Shown here piece after piece: positions 31,629 to 40,412 of a stretch of DNA of 64,000 bases. The position numbers were made by a program, and so were the translations under genes. Origin of the DNA: Enterovirga rhinocerotis (GTDB taxonomy: Bacteria > Pseudomonadota > Alphaproteobacteria > Rhizobiales > Beijerinckiaceae); the NCBI RefSeq assembly GCF_004363955.1, contig NZ_SNZR01000011.1:992001-1056000 (forward strand), written 5' to 3'. Position 1 is the first letter of the stretch; each line of letters opens with the position of its first letter. A model generated the notes under the pieces. That model worked only from the letters and a program-made list of their open reading frames with translations. It was not told where the DNA came from and searched no databases.

Positions 31629-32444
31629 ATGCTCGCCCGCCTGCTCGCCCATCCGCTGACCGAGCGCATCGTGCTCGGCCTGATCGTCTTCAACGCGATC
31701 ACCCTCGGCCTCGAGACCTATCCGGCCGTGACGGCGCGGTACGGTCCTGTGCTCCAAGCGCTCGACCATATCGTCCTGTCGATCTTCGTCGCCGAGATCC
31801 TGGCCCGGATCACGGTGCACCGCCTCGCCTTCTTCCGCGACCCTTGGAACGTGTTCGACTTCCTGGTGATCGCCATCGCGCTGGTTCCGATCAGCGCCGG
31901 GTTCACGGTGCTGCGGGCGCTGCGGATCCTCCGGGCGCTGAGGCTGATCACCGTCGTCCCCTCGCTCAAGCGCGTCGTGCGCGGCCTCGTCTCGGCGCTG
32001 CCCGGGATGGGCTCGATCATGCTGCTGCTGATGCTCGTCTTCTTCGTCTTCGCCGTGATCGCCTCGAAGCTCTACGGGGAAGCGAAGCCGGAGCTGTTCG
32101 GCAATCTGGGCCTTGCCGCCTACACCCTGTTCCAGGTGATGACCTTCGACGATTGGTCGGCCGGCATCGTCAAGCCGCTGCTGGACGACCACCCCTTCGC
32201 CTGGGCCTTCTTCATCTCGTTCATGGTGCTGTCGAGCTTCATGGTGCTGAACCTCTTCATCGGCGTCGTCGTGACGGCACTCGACGAGGAGACGGCCGCG
32301 GACGCGCCGAAGATCGCCCATCCGGGCGGCGTCGAGGAGCGCATCCTCGGGGAACTCGCCGCGCTTCGGAGCGAGGTCGCGGCCCTGCGGGCCGGCGAGA
32401 TCCTCAGGCCGTCTTCGCCGGATAGCGGCACAGGTCCTCGATGA
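31629..32444 (+). CDS. Voltage-gated ion channel (NaChBac family) with DDW filter
   Basis: The 271-residue protein is a single six-helix channel domain. S1 (RIVLGLIVFNAITLGLE), S4 with regularly spaced arginines (R96, R99, R102, R105 in VLRALRILRALRL), and the pore with selectivity filter TFDDWS at 172-177 in LFQVMTFDDWSAGIVKP. NavAb has TLESWS there; the change to two acidic residues matches the engineered calcium-selective CavAb (TLDDWSN). Na versus Ca selectivity is therefore open. A C-terminal coiled-coil helps tetramerisation. The 3' end overlaps the convergent endonuclease III gene by 41 bases. Confidence 0.88.
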   Translation: MLARLLAHPLTERIVLGLIVFNAITLGLETYPAVTARYGPVLQALDHIVLSIFVAEILARITVHRLAFFRDPWNVFDFLVIAIALVPISAGFTVLRALRILRALRLITVVPSLKRVVRGLVSALPGMGSIMLLLMLVFFVFAVIASKLYGEAKPELFGNLGLAAYTLFQVMTFDDWSAGIVKPLLDDHPFAWAFFISFMVLSSFMVLNLFIGVVVTALDEETAADAPKIAHPGGVEERILGELAALRSEVAALRAGEILRPSSPDSGTGPR

Positions 32445-33114
32445 GGCAGCGTCCGCATTCCGGCGCGCGCGCCTTGCAGACGTAGCGGCCGTGCAGGATC
32501 AGCCAGTGATGGGCGTGGAGCAGGTACTGCTTCGGGATACGCCGCTCGAGCCCGATCTGGATCTCGTCCGGCGTCTTGCCGATCACGATGGGGATCCGGT
32601 TCGAGATCCGGAAGACATGGGTGTCGACGGCGACGGTCGGCTCGCCGAAGGCGATGTTCATGACGACGGACGCGGTCTTGCGGCCGACGCCCGGCAGGCT
32701 TTCGAGCGCGACGCGGGAGGGCGGGACGATGCCGCCATATTGCTCGACGAGGATGCGCGAGAGCGCGACGACGTTCTTCGCCTTGTTCCGATAGAGGCCG
32801 ATCGTGCGGATATGCTCGGTGACGGCGTCCTCGCCGAGCGCCGCCATCGCGGCGGGATCGGCGGCGTCGCGGAAGAGTTTGCGCGTCGCGATGTTCACGC
32901 CCTTGTCGGTCGCCTGGGCGGAGAGCACCACGGCGACGAGGAGCGTGTAGGGATCGGTATGCTCGAGTTCGCCCTCGGGATGGGGATTGGCCGCCTCGAA
33001 GCGACGCATGATCTCGGCCAGGGTCGCATCGTCGACGGGCTTCGGGCCGACGGCTTTGGCGGCGGCAGCGCTTCTGCCGGTTTTTTGCGCCGTGGGCGGC
33101 TTTCGGGCGGACAT
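32404..33114 (-). CDS. nth: Endonuclease III (DNA glycosylase/AP lyase)
   Basis: The 236-residue enzyme has the helix-hairpin-helix with catalytic Lys146 (LPGVGRKTASVV), catalytic Asp164 in VDTHVFR, and the C-terminal [4Fe-4S] ligands CKARAPECGRCLIEDLC (C-x6-C-x2-C-x5-C). It excises oxidised pyrimidines. A 25-residue N-terminal extension is common in this class. Its start codon is only 20 bases from the start of the divergent DUF2244 gene. Confidence 0.95.
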   Translation of the reverse strand: MSARKPPTAQKTGRSAAAAKAVGPKPVDDATLAEIMRRFEAANPHPEGELEHTDPYTLLVAVVLSAQATDKGVNIATRKLFRDAADPAAMAALGEDAVTEHIRTIGLYRNKAKNVVALSRILVEQYGGIVPPSRVALESLPGVGRKTASVVMNIAFGEPTVAVDTHVFRISNRIPIVIGKTPDEIQIGLERRIPKQYLLHAHHWLILHGRYVCKARAPECGRCLIEDLCRYPAKTA

Positions 33115-33137
33115 CGGCGCGTTATATTGAGCCGATG
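33112..33137. promoter_or_regulatory. Inverted repeat joining two divergent start codons
   Basis: CATCGGC (33112-33118) and GCCGATG (33131-33137) are a 7-bp perfect inverted repeat; the left arm contains the nth start codon and the right arm the DUF2244 start codon. Only GCGTTATATTGA lies between. TATATT could be a -10 box for either side. Both genes therefore have almost no leader, or one start is misplaced. Confidence 0.4.
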
Positions 33138-33650
33138 AGCGCGGGCAATCCCGACCTCCCCGGCGAGATGCCGGGTTCCTCCGCTGCTGCGGTCTTCGCC
33201 GCGACCATCACGCCGCATCGCTCGCTCGGGCCCGAAGGCTTCCGGGTGATGATGGTGGTGCTCAGCGTCGTCGCGGCGATGATGGCGCTGCGCTTCGTCT
33301 CGCTCGGCTTCTGGCCGGTCTCGGGTTTCATCGGGCTCGACATCCTCGCCCTCTACATCGCCTTCAAGGTCAGCTACCGGCGCGGCCGCGCCTTCGAGGA
33401 GATCAGGCTGACGCCGGTCGAACTCCGCTTCCGGCGCGTCAGCCATCGCGGGGAGGAGAGGGAATGGCGCCTCAACCCGCTCTGGACGCGGCTCGTCCGC
33501 GAGACGCACGAGGAATTCGGTCTCCAGCGCCTCGCGCTCGTCTCGCGCGGGGAGCGCATCGTCATCGCCCAGGAGCTCTCTCCCGACGAGCGGGCGCATT
33601 TCGCCGACGAGTTCGGCCGCGCCCTGATGCAGGTGAAGAGTTCCTTCTGA
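33135..33650 (+). CDS. DUF2244 family membrane protein
   Basis: The 171-residue protein has two adjoining membrane helices (MVVLSVVAAMMALRFVSLGFW and GLDILALYIAFKVSY) between cytoplasmic ends, then the DUF2244 C-terminal pattern (FEEIRLTPVELRFRRVSHRGEEREWRLNPLWTRLV). The family is small and of unknown function, found mostly in alphaproteobacteria. An alternative start is ATG 33168. Confidence 0.82.
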   Translation: MSAGNPDLPGEMPGSSAAAVFAATITPHRSLGPEGFRVMMVVLSVVAAMMALRFVSLGFWPVSGFIGLDILALYIAFKVSYRRGRAFEEIRLTPVELRFRRVSHRGEEREWRLNPLWTRLVRETHEEFGLQRLALVSRGERIVIAQELSPDERAHFADEFGRALMQVKSSF

Positions 33651-33694
33651 GGAGCGCAGCCCGCCCGACCGAGGGCTCCGCCTCGACGCGAACC

Positions 33695-34354
33695 CTACCG
33701 GTTCGCGGTCGTGATGGGCGAGGAGAGGTCGCCGAGCGAGACCCACTGGCGGCTGTCCTGGCCCTCGCGCTTGACGAAGACATAGCCGGTCTGGTGCCAC
33801 GCGAGCACCGCGTCGCGCTTGTTGTCGAGGATGAGCTCGCCCTCGTTGGTGCGTACCATCAGGACGGCATGGCCCTCGCCCTGCTCGTCGATGACGACGG
33901 TCATGCGCAGCGCGCGGTTCGGCACGCCGTGCTTCTCGACCAGCAGCTTGCGCTTGAGGAGCTGGATGTCCTCGCAATCACCGGCGCCGTCCGTCGGCAG
34001 GTCCCAGCGGTCCACCACGCCCCAATGATCCTGGTCGGTCATCGGCTTGATGGTGGCGTTCACATGCCGGTTCACGGTGTTGAGGGCGCGCCACAGCCTG
34101 GGGTTCAGCGTGACGATCGCCGGTTCGGACGTGTCGACGTCGCAGCCGCCGGCATAACGCTCGCAATAAGACACCCAGGCCCGGACGGGGCGCGCAGAGC
34201 CGGTGACGTCGAGCCGCCCGACCGTGCCGCTCTTGGGCAGGGCCGCGAAGGTCTGAGCTTCGGCCACCGAGGGAGCGGCGATCCAGAGGCCGGCCAGCAG
34301 GAATGCGGCTGCGGCGAGGATCTTCGACACCCGGCTCCCTTCGATCGTCTTCAT
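33695..34354 (-). CDS. Bacterial transglutaminase-like cysteine peptidase (BTLCP), copy 1
   Basis: The 219-residue periplasmic protein has a signal peptide (KILAAAAFLLAGLWIAAPSVAEA) and the BTLCP core: WDLPTDGAGDCEDIQLLKRKLL (catalytic Cys in GDCED), VVIDEQGEGHAVLM (catalytic His) and ELILDNK (Asp). LapG-type members cleave biofilm adhesins, but no LapD or adhesin gene is nearby. The next gene on the strand (34587-35219) is a paralogue. Confidence 0.88.
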   Translation of the reverse strand: MKTIEGSRVSKILAAAAFLLAGLWIAAPSVAEAQTFAALPKSGTVGRLDVTGSARPVRAWVSYCERYAGGCDVDTSEPAIVTLNPRLWRALNTVNRHVNATIKPMTDQDHWGVVDRWDLPTDGAGDCEDIQLLKRKLLVEKHGVPNRALRMTVVIDEQGEGHAVLMVRTNEGELILDNKRDAVLAWHQTGYVFVKREGQDSRQWVSLGDLSSPITTANR

Positions 34355-34509
34355 GCCCCACCGCCGTGATTAACGATTGATTAACCGTCTCATGGCGGGC
34401 GGCCTCGCTCAAGCATGAAGGTAAATTGTCGTTAACGTGTCGGGCGAAGTGTTGTCGGAAAGCCGCGCGGCTTGCGGCGCTGTCGAGCGCGGCTGGGCCG
34501 AAATAAGGC

Positions 34510-34537
34510 GGGACCGGCCCGTTTCCGGACCGGTCCC
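34510..34537 (-). terminator. Intrinsic-type terminator after BTLCP copy 2
   Basis: GGGACCGG (34510-34517) pairs with CCGGTCCC (34530-34537); read on the minus strand the stem continues through a T-G wobble and three more pairs to a GAAA tetraloop. The minus strand after the stem reads GCCTTATTT, a short T-rich run. It separates the two BTLCP genes. Confidence 0.55.
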
Positions 34538-34586
34538 TCGTCGTTCCAGCCTTGGGGATGCAGGGGCGGGCCGGGCGGACGAAGGC

Positions 34587-35219
34587 TCACCGGTTCGCGG
34601 TGATGGTGGGGGAGACGGCGCGTCCGAGGGAGGCCCAGCCGAGGCGATGCTCGCTCTCCCGCTTCACGTAGACGTAGCCGGTCTGGAACCAGGGCAGGAT
34701 CGCGCCCCGCTTGTTGTCCAGGATGTAGTCGCCGCGATCGGTGCGGATCATGAGAACGGCGTGGCCCTCGCCTTCGCCGTCGATGACGACGGTCATCCGC
34801 ATCGCGCGGCGGGGGAAGCCTTCCTTGGCCAGGAGATGACGCTTCAGGATCTGGAAGTCCTCGCAATCGCCGGCGCCGTCGGTCGGCAGGTCCCAGCGGT
34901 CGGCGACGCCCCAATGCTCCTCGTCCGTCATCGCCGTGACGGCGTTGTTCACGCGGTTGTTGATCGACACCATCGTCGCCCAGTTGCGGGCCGTGAGCTG
35001 CACGACGGCCGGCCCGTCCGGGTCGAACGCACATTCGGAGGGCATGCGGCGGCAGAAATCCACCCAACCCTGGATGGGCCTCGCCTCGCCTTCCGTCGCG
35101 GCGGGCAATGTCTGCGACGGCAGGGAAGCGTAGGTCTGCGCCTCGACGGTCTGGCCGCCCAGCATCGTGCCGAGCGCCACCAGACCCGCGTAGACGATCC
35201 CCTTCGTGATCTTGATCAT
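34587..35219 (-). CDS. Bacterial transglutaminase-like cysteine peptidase (BTLCP), copy 2
   Basis: The 210-residue protein is a tandem paralogue of the preceding one: signal peptide (KGIVYAGLVALGTMLGGQTVEA), then ADRWDLPTDGAGDCEDFQILKRHLL, VVIDGEGEGHAVLM and DYILDNKRGAILPW with the same Cys, His and Asp. The two proteins are similar over their whole length, so a tandem duplication is likely, though they have diverged. A terminator separates them, so each may have its own promoter. Confidence 0.88.
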   Translation of the reverse strand: MIKITKGIVYAGLVALGTMLGGQTVEAQTYASLPSQTLPAATEGEARPIQGWVDFCRRMPSECAFDPDGPAVVQLTARNWATMVSINNRVNNAVTAMTDEEHWGVADRWDLPTDGAGDCEDFQILKRHLLAKEGFPRRAMRMTVVIDGEGEGHAVLMIRTDRGDYILDNKRGAILPWFQTGYVYVKRESEHRLGWASLGRAVSPTITANR

Positions 35220-35406
35220 TGCCTTGCCCCTGTCTTGGGCCTGACAATGACGACCGCATCTGCGTCCGCGCTGAAATCAATACGTACAATTTGACCGAAT
35301 TGCACGAGACCGAATTCTTGACGGATATTAAGATGAAGCAGAGCTTGCGGCGATTGCCGCGAATTCTCGGTATCTCGGTTGGAAACCGATCAGGAGCCGT
35401 TGCGCC

Positions 35407-36108
35407 TCAGTAGCTGTCGTGTCGGCGCACCCATTCCATGGTGAATTGAAGGCTGTCCTCGTCGCGCCCTTTCGGTACGAGATCGAGGATCTGATAGGCG
35501 CCGTTGATCATGTCGATCCCGCGTCCGTAGCAGGAATAGGTGTGTAACACCTCGCCCTTGTCGCTCCGGGCGAAGACGCTGATGCCGGGCTGCTCCGGCC
35601 CGTCGATCGGCTGGCGCTTGTAGTTGTAGACGGCCTCGCCTGCGGCGACCTCCCCGGGCGTGAAGGAGACACGGTAATCGAAGTTGAAGTCGCTGCCCTC
35701 GGACGAGACCCAGGGGAAGCTCCAGCCCATCCGCGCCCGATAGGCCTCGATCCGGGCGATGGGCGCGCGCGAGACGGCGGTGAAGGCGACGTCTCGGTGC
35801 TTCAGATGGATCGGGATGCCGTCGAAACCGTCGACCCAGAACGAGCAGGACTTGCAGCCCGCCTCCCAGCCCGGGGCGAGCATGAAGTGGTAGACGACGA
35901 GCTGCGAACGCCCCTCGAAGAGATCGAGGAATGTGAGCGGGCCGCGGGGGCCTTCGAAGAGGTAGGGCTTCTCCACCCGCTCCCAGGGCATGGCCATGCG
36001 CCTGCGCACGAGGGCGTCGCGCTGGCGCGTGAAGTCCTTCTCCGCCGCGAGGAGGTCGAGGCGCGCCTTCAGCCATTCCTCGTGCGGGACGATCGTCGGT
36101 GCGGTCAT
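35407..36108 (-). CDS. DUF899 thioredoxin-fold family protein
   Basis: The 233-residue protein has the DUF899 start (IVPHEEWLKARLDLLAAEKDFTRQRDALVRRRMAMPWERVEK), the thioredoxin-like site LAPGWEAGCKSCSFWVDGFDG (C-x2-C) and SVFARSDKGEVLHTYSCYGRGID. Members are thiol-disulfide-like proteins of unproven function, commonly encoded with SRPBCC and ArsR genes, as here. Confidence 0.85.
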   Translation of the reverse strand: MTAPTIVPHEEWLKARLDLLAAEKDFTRQRDALVRRRMAMPWERVEKPYLFEGPRGPLTFLDLFEGRSQLVVYHFMLAPGWEAGCKSCSFWVDGFDGIPIHLKHRDVAFTAVSRAPIARIEAYRARMGWSFPWVSSEGSDFNFDYRVSFTPGEVAAGEAVYNYKRQPIDGPEQPGISVFARSDKGEVLHTYSCYGRGIDMINGAYQILDLVPKGRDEDSLQFTMEWVRRHDSY

Positions 36109-36148
36109 TCGCCTTCTCCACGTCGATGATGGCGGGTCGGGGAAGCAG

Positions 36149-36688
36149 TCAGGCCGGCAATCTCGTTTCGTACTCCCGGCGCAACCTGCTCCAGTGGTCC
36201 CAGAACGGCTCGGGTGTCTCGCCTCTCGCGCGGGCGGCGAGAACGTCGAGATGGGCGTGCCAGCCGGAGCTGACGTTGAGAAGGATGGTGCGATCGGGAA
36301 CGCGGCGGTGGACGATCGTGAGCACGACCTCCTCGCCCTCCGGCACCAGCGTGAAGGCGACCTCGCCGGCCTCGTTCGCGCCCCAGGTGATGACGAGGCG
36401 GCGCGGCGGATCGAGTTCCGTGATGCGGCATGTCATCCGGTGTTCCTCGGACGATTCGTCCGGGCGTCGGCCGGGCGGATCGGTCAGTTCGTCGTTGCGC
36501 CAGACGAACTCGAACGGCGCACCGACGCGCATCTCCATCTCGCCCGCGGCCAGCCATTGGCGGCGCAGATCGCTCTCGGTGAGATAGGCCCAGATGCGCT
36601 CGATCGGGCCGGGCAGACGGCGTTCGATCGTGAGCGTCGCCGGCGCCGTCAGGACGCCGTAGGCCGCGAGTGTCGCGAGGTCGGTCAT
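36149..36688 (-). CDS. SRPBCC (AHSA1-type) protein
   Basis: The 179-residue protein has the START-like pattern ERRLPGPIERIWAYLTESDLRRQWLAAGEMEMRVGAPFEF and the closing SSGWHAHLDVLAARARGE. The domain binds small hydrophobic ligands. Its start overlaps the stop of the ArsR-type regulator by four bases, so it is translated with it. Confidence 0.85.
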   Translation of the reverse strand: MTDLATLAAYGVLTAPATLTIERRLPGPIERIWAYLTESDLRRQWLAAGEMEMRVGAPFEFVWRNDELTDPPGRRPDESSEEHRMTCRITELDPPRRLVITWGANEAGEVAFTLVPEGEEVVLTIVHRRVPDRTILLNVSSGWHAHLDVLAARARGETPEPFWDHWSRLRREYETRLPA

Positions 36689-37065
36689 TTGGGCTCTCCT
36701 TGGGGCAGGCTGGTCTTGCGTCGATCCTCTTCGCGAAGGAGGTGCTCGAGAGCGTCCAGGCGCGTGGTCCAGAAGCGTTCGTAGAAGCCGAGCCAGGCAT
36801 GAGCGCCGGCGAGTGGGCCGGGTTCGAGCCGGCAGACATGCATCCGCCCGCGGACCTCGCGCCGGATCATGCCGGCCTTCTCCAGGACCTTGACGTGCTT
36901 CGAGGCCGCGGCGAGCGACATCGCGAAGGGCTCGGCCAATTGGCCGACCGTGCGCTCGCCCCTTGCGAGATCGGCCAGCATGCGCCGCCTCGTCGCGTCG
37001 CCGAGGGCATGAAAGGCGGCGTCGAGCCGTTCGGGATGATGATCAACCATTTGGTTTAGCATCAT
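36685..37065 (-). CDS. ArsR-family transcriptional regulator
   Basis: The winged-helix regulator has PERLDAAFHALGDATRRRMLADLARGERTVGQLAEPFAMSLAAASKHVKVLEKAGMIRREVRGRMHVCRLEPG, the ArsR/SdpR type that pairs with SRPBCC genes. No metal cysteine cluster is seen, so it is probably not a metal sensor. The start is uncertain: ATG 37065, 37062 or 37050, or TTG 37074; none has a ribosome-binding site. Two palindromes flank the start region (37042-37058 and 37083-37099). Confidence 0.85.
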   Translation of the reverse strand: MMLNQMVDHHPERLDAAFHALGDATRRRMLADLARGERTVGQLAEPFAMSLAAASKHVKVLEKAGMIRREVRGRMHVCRLEPGPLAGAHAWLGFYERFWTTRLDALEHLLREEDRRKTSLPQGEPK

Positions 37066-37099
37066 GTCGTGCAATCAGATTGTCAACCGGATGGTTGAT
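37042..37099. promoter_or_regulatory. Twin operator sites for the ArsR-type regulator
   Basis: Two palindromes share the form TCAACC-N4-GGTTKA: TCAACCATTTGGTTTA at 37043-37058 and TCAACCGGATGGTTGA at 37083-37098. The outer halves GATCAACCA (37041-37049) and TGGTTGATC (37092-37100) are also exact complements. The sites flank the regulator start, as expected for autorepression. They are also about 100 bases upstream of parC. Confidence 0.55.
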
Positions 37100-37197
37100 C
37101 TTTGTCCGGTGCGGCACGCCCCGTCTCCATCCTGTCCGCCCGAGTCTGCTATCCATCGCCATGGTCACGGGACCGATTCGGTCCGGAGTGGAGCGTC

Positions 37198-39444
37198 ATG
37201 AACAAGCCGGTCGACCCACCGGAAGACGACGGCGTCGAGATCGTCAGCCTGAAATCGGCTCTCGAGGAGCGCTATCTGTCCTATGCGCTCTCGACGATCA
37301 TGCACCGGGCGCTGCCGGATGCGCGCGACGGGTTGAAGCCCGTCCATCGCCGCATCCTGCACGGCATGAACCTCCTGCGGCTCAATCCCGGCGGCCCCTT
37401 CAAGAAATCCGCCAAGGTCGTCGGCGACGTGATGGGCTCGTTCCATCCCCACGGCGACCAGGCGATCTACGACGCGCTGGTGCGCCTCGCGCAGGATTTC
37501 GCCTCACGCTATCCGCTCGTCGACGGGCAGGGCAATTTCGGCAATATCGACGGAGATAGCGCCGCCGCCTATCGCTACACCGAAGCGCGGATGACGGATG
37601 TCGCGCGCCGGCTGCTGGAAGGCATCGACGAGGACGCGGTCGATTTCCGGCCGAACTACGACGGCACGACGGACGAGCCGGCGGTCCTGCCGGCCGCCTT
37701 CCCGAACCTCCTCGCCAACGGCTCGCAGGGCATCGCGGTCGGCATGGCGACCTCGATCCCGCCGCACAATGCGGGGGAACTCTGCCAGGCCGCGCTCTAT
37801 CTGATCGAGCGTCCGGCCGCGACCTCGGAGCAACTCGTCCAGTTCGTGCCGGGCCCCGACTTCCCGACCGGAGGCATCCTCGTCGACAAGGCGGATGCCA
37901 TCACGGAAGCCTACCGGACGGGCAAGGGCTCCTTCCGCGTCCGCGCGCGCTGGTCGAAGGAGGAGACCGGGCGCGGTACCTGGGTCGCCGTCGTCACCGA
38001 GATCCCCTACGGCGTGCCGAAGTCGCGGCTGATCGAGAAGATCGCCGAGCTGATCAACGAGAAGAAGCTGCCGCTCCTCGCCGACGTGCGGGACGAATCC
38101 GCCGAGGACGTGCGGGTGGTGCTCGAGCCGCGGGCGCGAACGGTCGATCCCATCATGATGATGGAATCGCTGTTCCGGCTGACGGAGCTGGAAGCCCGCG
38201 TCCCCCTCAACATCAATGTCCTGACGGCGGGCGGGAAGGTGCCGAAGGTACTCGGCCTCGCCGAATGCCTGCGCGAATGGCTCGACCACCGGCGCGACGT
38301 GCTCCAGCGCCGCTCGCGCCACCGCCTCGCCGCCATCGAGCGCCGGCTCGAGATCCTCGGCGGCCTCCTGATCGTCTATCTGGACCTCGACCGCGTCATC
38401 AAGATCATCCGCGAGGAGGACGAGCCGAAGACCGAGCTGATGCGGGTCTTCGAACTCACCGAGCTCCAGGCCAATTCGATCCTCGACACGCGGCTGCGCT
38501 CGCTGCGCCGGCTCGAGGAGATGGAGCTGAAGCGCGAGCAGAGCGAACTCGTGGCCGAGAAGGGCTCGATCGAGGAGCTGCTCGGCTCCGAGGCCAAGCA
38601 GTGGAAGACCATCGCCTGGCAGATCCGCGAGATCAGGAAGGTCTACGGGCCGGAGACCGCGATCGGCCGCCGCCGCACCTCGATCGAGGACGCGCCCGAT
38701 CTCGGCGAGGTCGATTTCGCCGAGGCCATGGTCGAGCGCGAGCCGATCACCGTCATCGTGTCGGAAAAGGGCTGGATCCGGGCCATGAAGGGCCACCAGC
38801 CGGATCTCGCCAAGGTCGAGTTCAAGGGCGACGACAGCCTCAAGACCTCCTTCTTCGCCGAGACGACGTCGAAGATCCTCGTCATGGCGACGAACGGGAA
38901 GTTCTACACGCTCGACGCCTCGAAGCTGCCGGGCGGCCGGGGCTTCGGCGATCCGATCCGCCTCATGGCCGATCTCGACGAGGGGACGGACGTGGTCGCG
39001 GCCTTCCCGTTCAGGGCCGGCACGAAGCTGCTCCTCGTCGCCTCGGACGGGCGCGGCTTCGTGGCGGCCGCCGACGACCTCGTCGCGACGACGCGCAAGG
39101 GCCGCAACGTGCTCGGCGTCGATGCGCAGGGGAGGGCGGTCATCGCCGCGCCCGTCGCCGGCGACCATGTCGCCATCGTGGGCCAGAACCGCAAGCTCCT
39201 CGTCTTCCCGCTGAGCCAGCTTCCCGAGATGACCCGCGGCAAGGGCGTGCGCCTCCAGCGCTACAAGGACGGCGGCCTCTCGGACGCGAAGACCTTCGCG
39301 CTCTCCGACGGCCTCACCTGGAAGGACACGTCCGGGCGGACCTGGACGGTCGCGGAGACCGAGCTGCGGGAGTGGATCGGCAACCGCGCCGAAGCCGGCC
39401 GCCTGCCGCCGAAAGGCTTTCCGAAGTCCAACACCTTCGGGTGA
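37198..39444 (+). CDS. parC: DNA topoisomerase IV subunit A
   Basis: The 748-residue ParC begins [44 protein letters not shown]. The catalytic tyrosine is Tyr127 in [11 protein letters not shown]. The breakage-reunion domain continues through [15 protein letters not shown], and the C-terminal beta-pinwheel ([24 protein letters not shown]..., [20 protein letters not shown]) is present but shorter than in GyrA. With ParE it decatenates daughter chromosomes. ATG 37198 (GGAG upstream) is the start; the open frame to 37102 is not conserved sequence. Confidence 0.95.
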   Translation: MNKPVDPPEDDGVEIVSLKSALEERYLSYALSTIMHRALPDARDGLKPVHRRILHGMNLLRLNPGGPFKKSAKVVGDVMGSFHPHGDQAIYDALVRLAQDFASRYPLVDGQGNFGNIDGDSAAAYRYTEARMTDVARRLLEGIDEDAVDFRPNYDGTTDEPAVLPAAFPNLLANGSQGIAVGMATSIPPHNAGELCQAALYLIERPAATSEQLVQFVPGPDFPTGGILVDKADAITEAYRTGKGSFRVRARWSKEETGRGTWVAVVTEIPYGVPKSRLIEKIAELINEKKLPLLADVRDESAEDVRVVLEPRARTVDPIMMMESLFRLTELEARVPLNINVLTAGGKVPKVLGLAECLREWLDHRRDVLQRRSRHRLAAIERRLEILGGLLIVYLDLDRVIKIIREEDEPKTELMRVFELTELQANSILDTRLRSLRRLEEMELKREQSELVAEKGSIEELLGSEAKQWKTIAWQIREIRKVYGPETAIGRRRTSIEDAPDLGEVDFAEAMVEREPITVIVSEKGWIRAMKGHQPDLAKVEFKGDDSLKTSFFAETTSKILVMATNGKFYTLDASKLPGGRGFGDPIRLMADLDEGTDVVAAFPFRAGTKLLLVASDGRGFVAAADDLVATTRKGRNVLGVDAQGRAVIAAPVAGDHVAIVGQNRKLLVFPLSQLPEMTRGKGVRLQRYKDGGLSDAKTFALSDGLTWKDTSGRTWTVAETELREWIGNRAEAGRLPPKGFPKSNTFG

Positions 39445-39462
39445 GGGGAGGGGCGGGTTGCG

Positions 39463-40245
39463 ATGATCATCGAGTATTGGCTCGACCAGTCCGTGCCGAT
39501 GATCTTCGGCCTCCTGACGCTGGCTCTCGCGCTGACAGGGGCCGCGTCCCTGGCCCTGTTCGAAAGCCGCTGGACCCGGGGCTGGGTCGCGGCCTCGTCG
39601 GGCGTGGTGGCCCCGTTCTTCACCGCGGTCGCCGTCCTGTTCTCTCTGCTGACAGGCTTCGCGGCGAACGACGCCTGGGAGCGGGTCAGACAGGCGAATC
39701 GCGCCGTCCTCGCTGAGCGCGACGGCCTTGTCGCGCTCTATGACGTCAGCCTCGCCGCCTCGCCCGACATGGCGCCGATCCGAGCGACCGTCATTCGGTA
39801 TCTCGAGGCCGTGATGGTGGACGAGTGGCCCCTGATGCGGGACGGGCGCACGGCGCCATCGGCCACGGCGGCCTTCTCGGAGCTCCTCGCCGAGCTGGCG
39901 AAGCCTTCGCTCTCGGCTTCGGCCGGGCTTGCGGTCCATGAGACCCTGCTGGCGTCCTGGCAGAAGGTCAGGGCGGCCCGCAGCGATCGGGTGGTGCTCA
40001 GCGAGCAGTTTTCCGACCATCCGAAATGGTGGACCATCTTCGTGCTCGCGGTCCTGACGCAGGTCGCCTTGGCGCTCGTCCATATCGGCAAGCCGATCCC
40101 GGCCGCGGTGGCGATCAGCCTGTTCACGGTGGCGGCCGTCGTGACGCTCAGCCTCGTCGCGGTGAAGGAGAGGCCTTTCGACGGCCCGCTCGCGACGCCG
40201 CCGACCGCGCTGGCGGAGGCGCTCGCCGAACTGCGCAAGAATTGA
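39463..40245 (+). CDS. DUF4239-like (bestrophin-like) membrane protein
   Basis: The 260-residue protein has two N-terminal and two C-terminal membrane helices (MIFGLLTLALALTGAASLALF; VVAPFFTAVAVLFSLLTGFAAND; TIFVLAVLTQVALALVHI; AVAISLFTVAAVVTLSLVAV) around a cytoplasmic helical domain. GFAANDAWERVRQANRAVLAERDGL is typical of DUF4239. Channel activity is unproven. The 18-base gap after parC suggests cotranscription. Confidence 0.78.
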   Translation: MIIEYWLDQSVPMIFGLLTLALALTGAASLALFESRWTRGWVAASSGVVAPFFTAVAVLFSLLTGFAANDAWERVRQANRAVLAERDGLVALYDVSLAASPDMAPIRATVIRYLEAVMVDEWPLMRDGRTAPSATAAFSELLAELAKPSLSASAGLAVHETLLASWQKVRAARSDRVVLSEQFSDHPKWWTIFVLAVLTQVALALVHIGKPIPAAVAISLFTVAAVVTLSLVAVKERPFDGPLATPPTALAEALAELRKN

Positions 40246-40412
40246 GGCTGCAACAACCGGCCCGAACCCGCCCCTTAATCTAAAGACTGATCCCTGCGCC
40301 CCTTGCGTCAGGGTGTCGCTCTGTTCTTCCTGAGATCAGGCCGATCCGGCATCGGATCGGACCGAGGGGCGGCCGCATCTGGCCGTCACCATAAAAATCT
40401 TCGGAGGAAACG

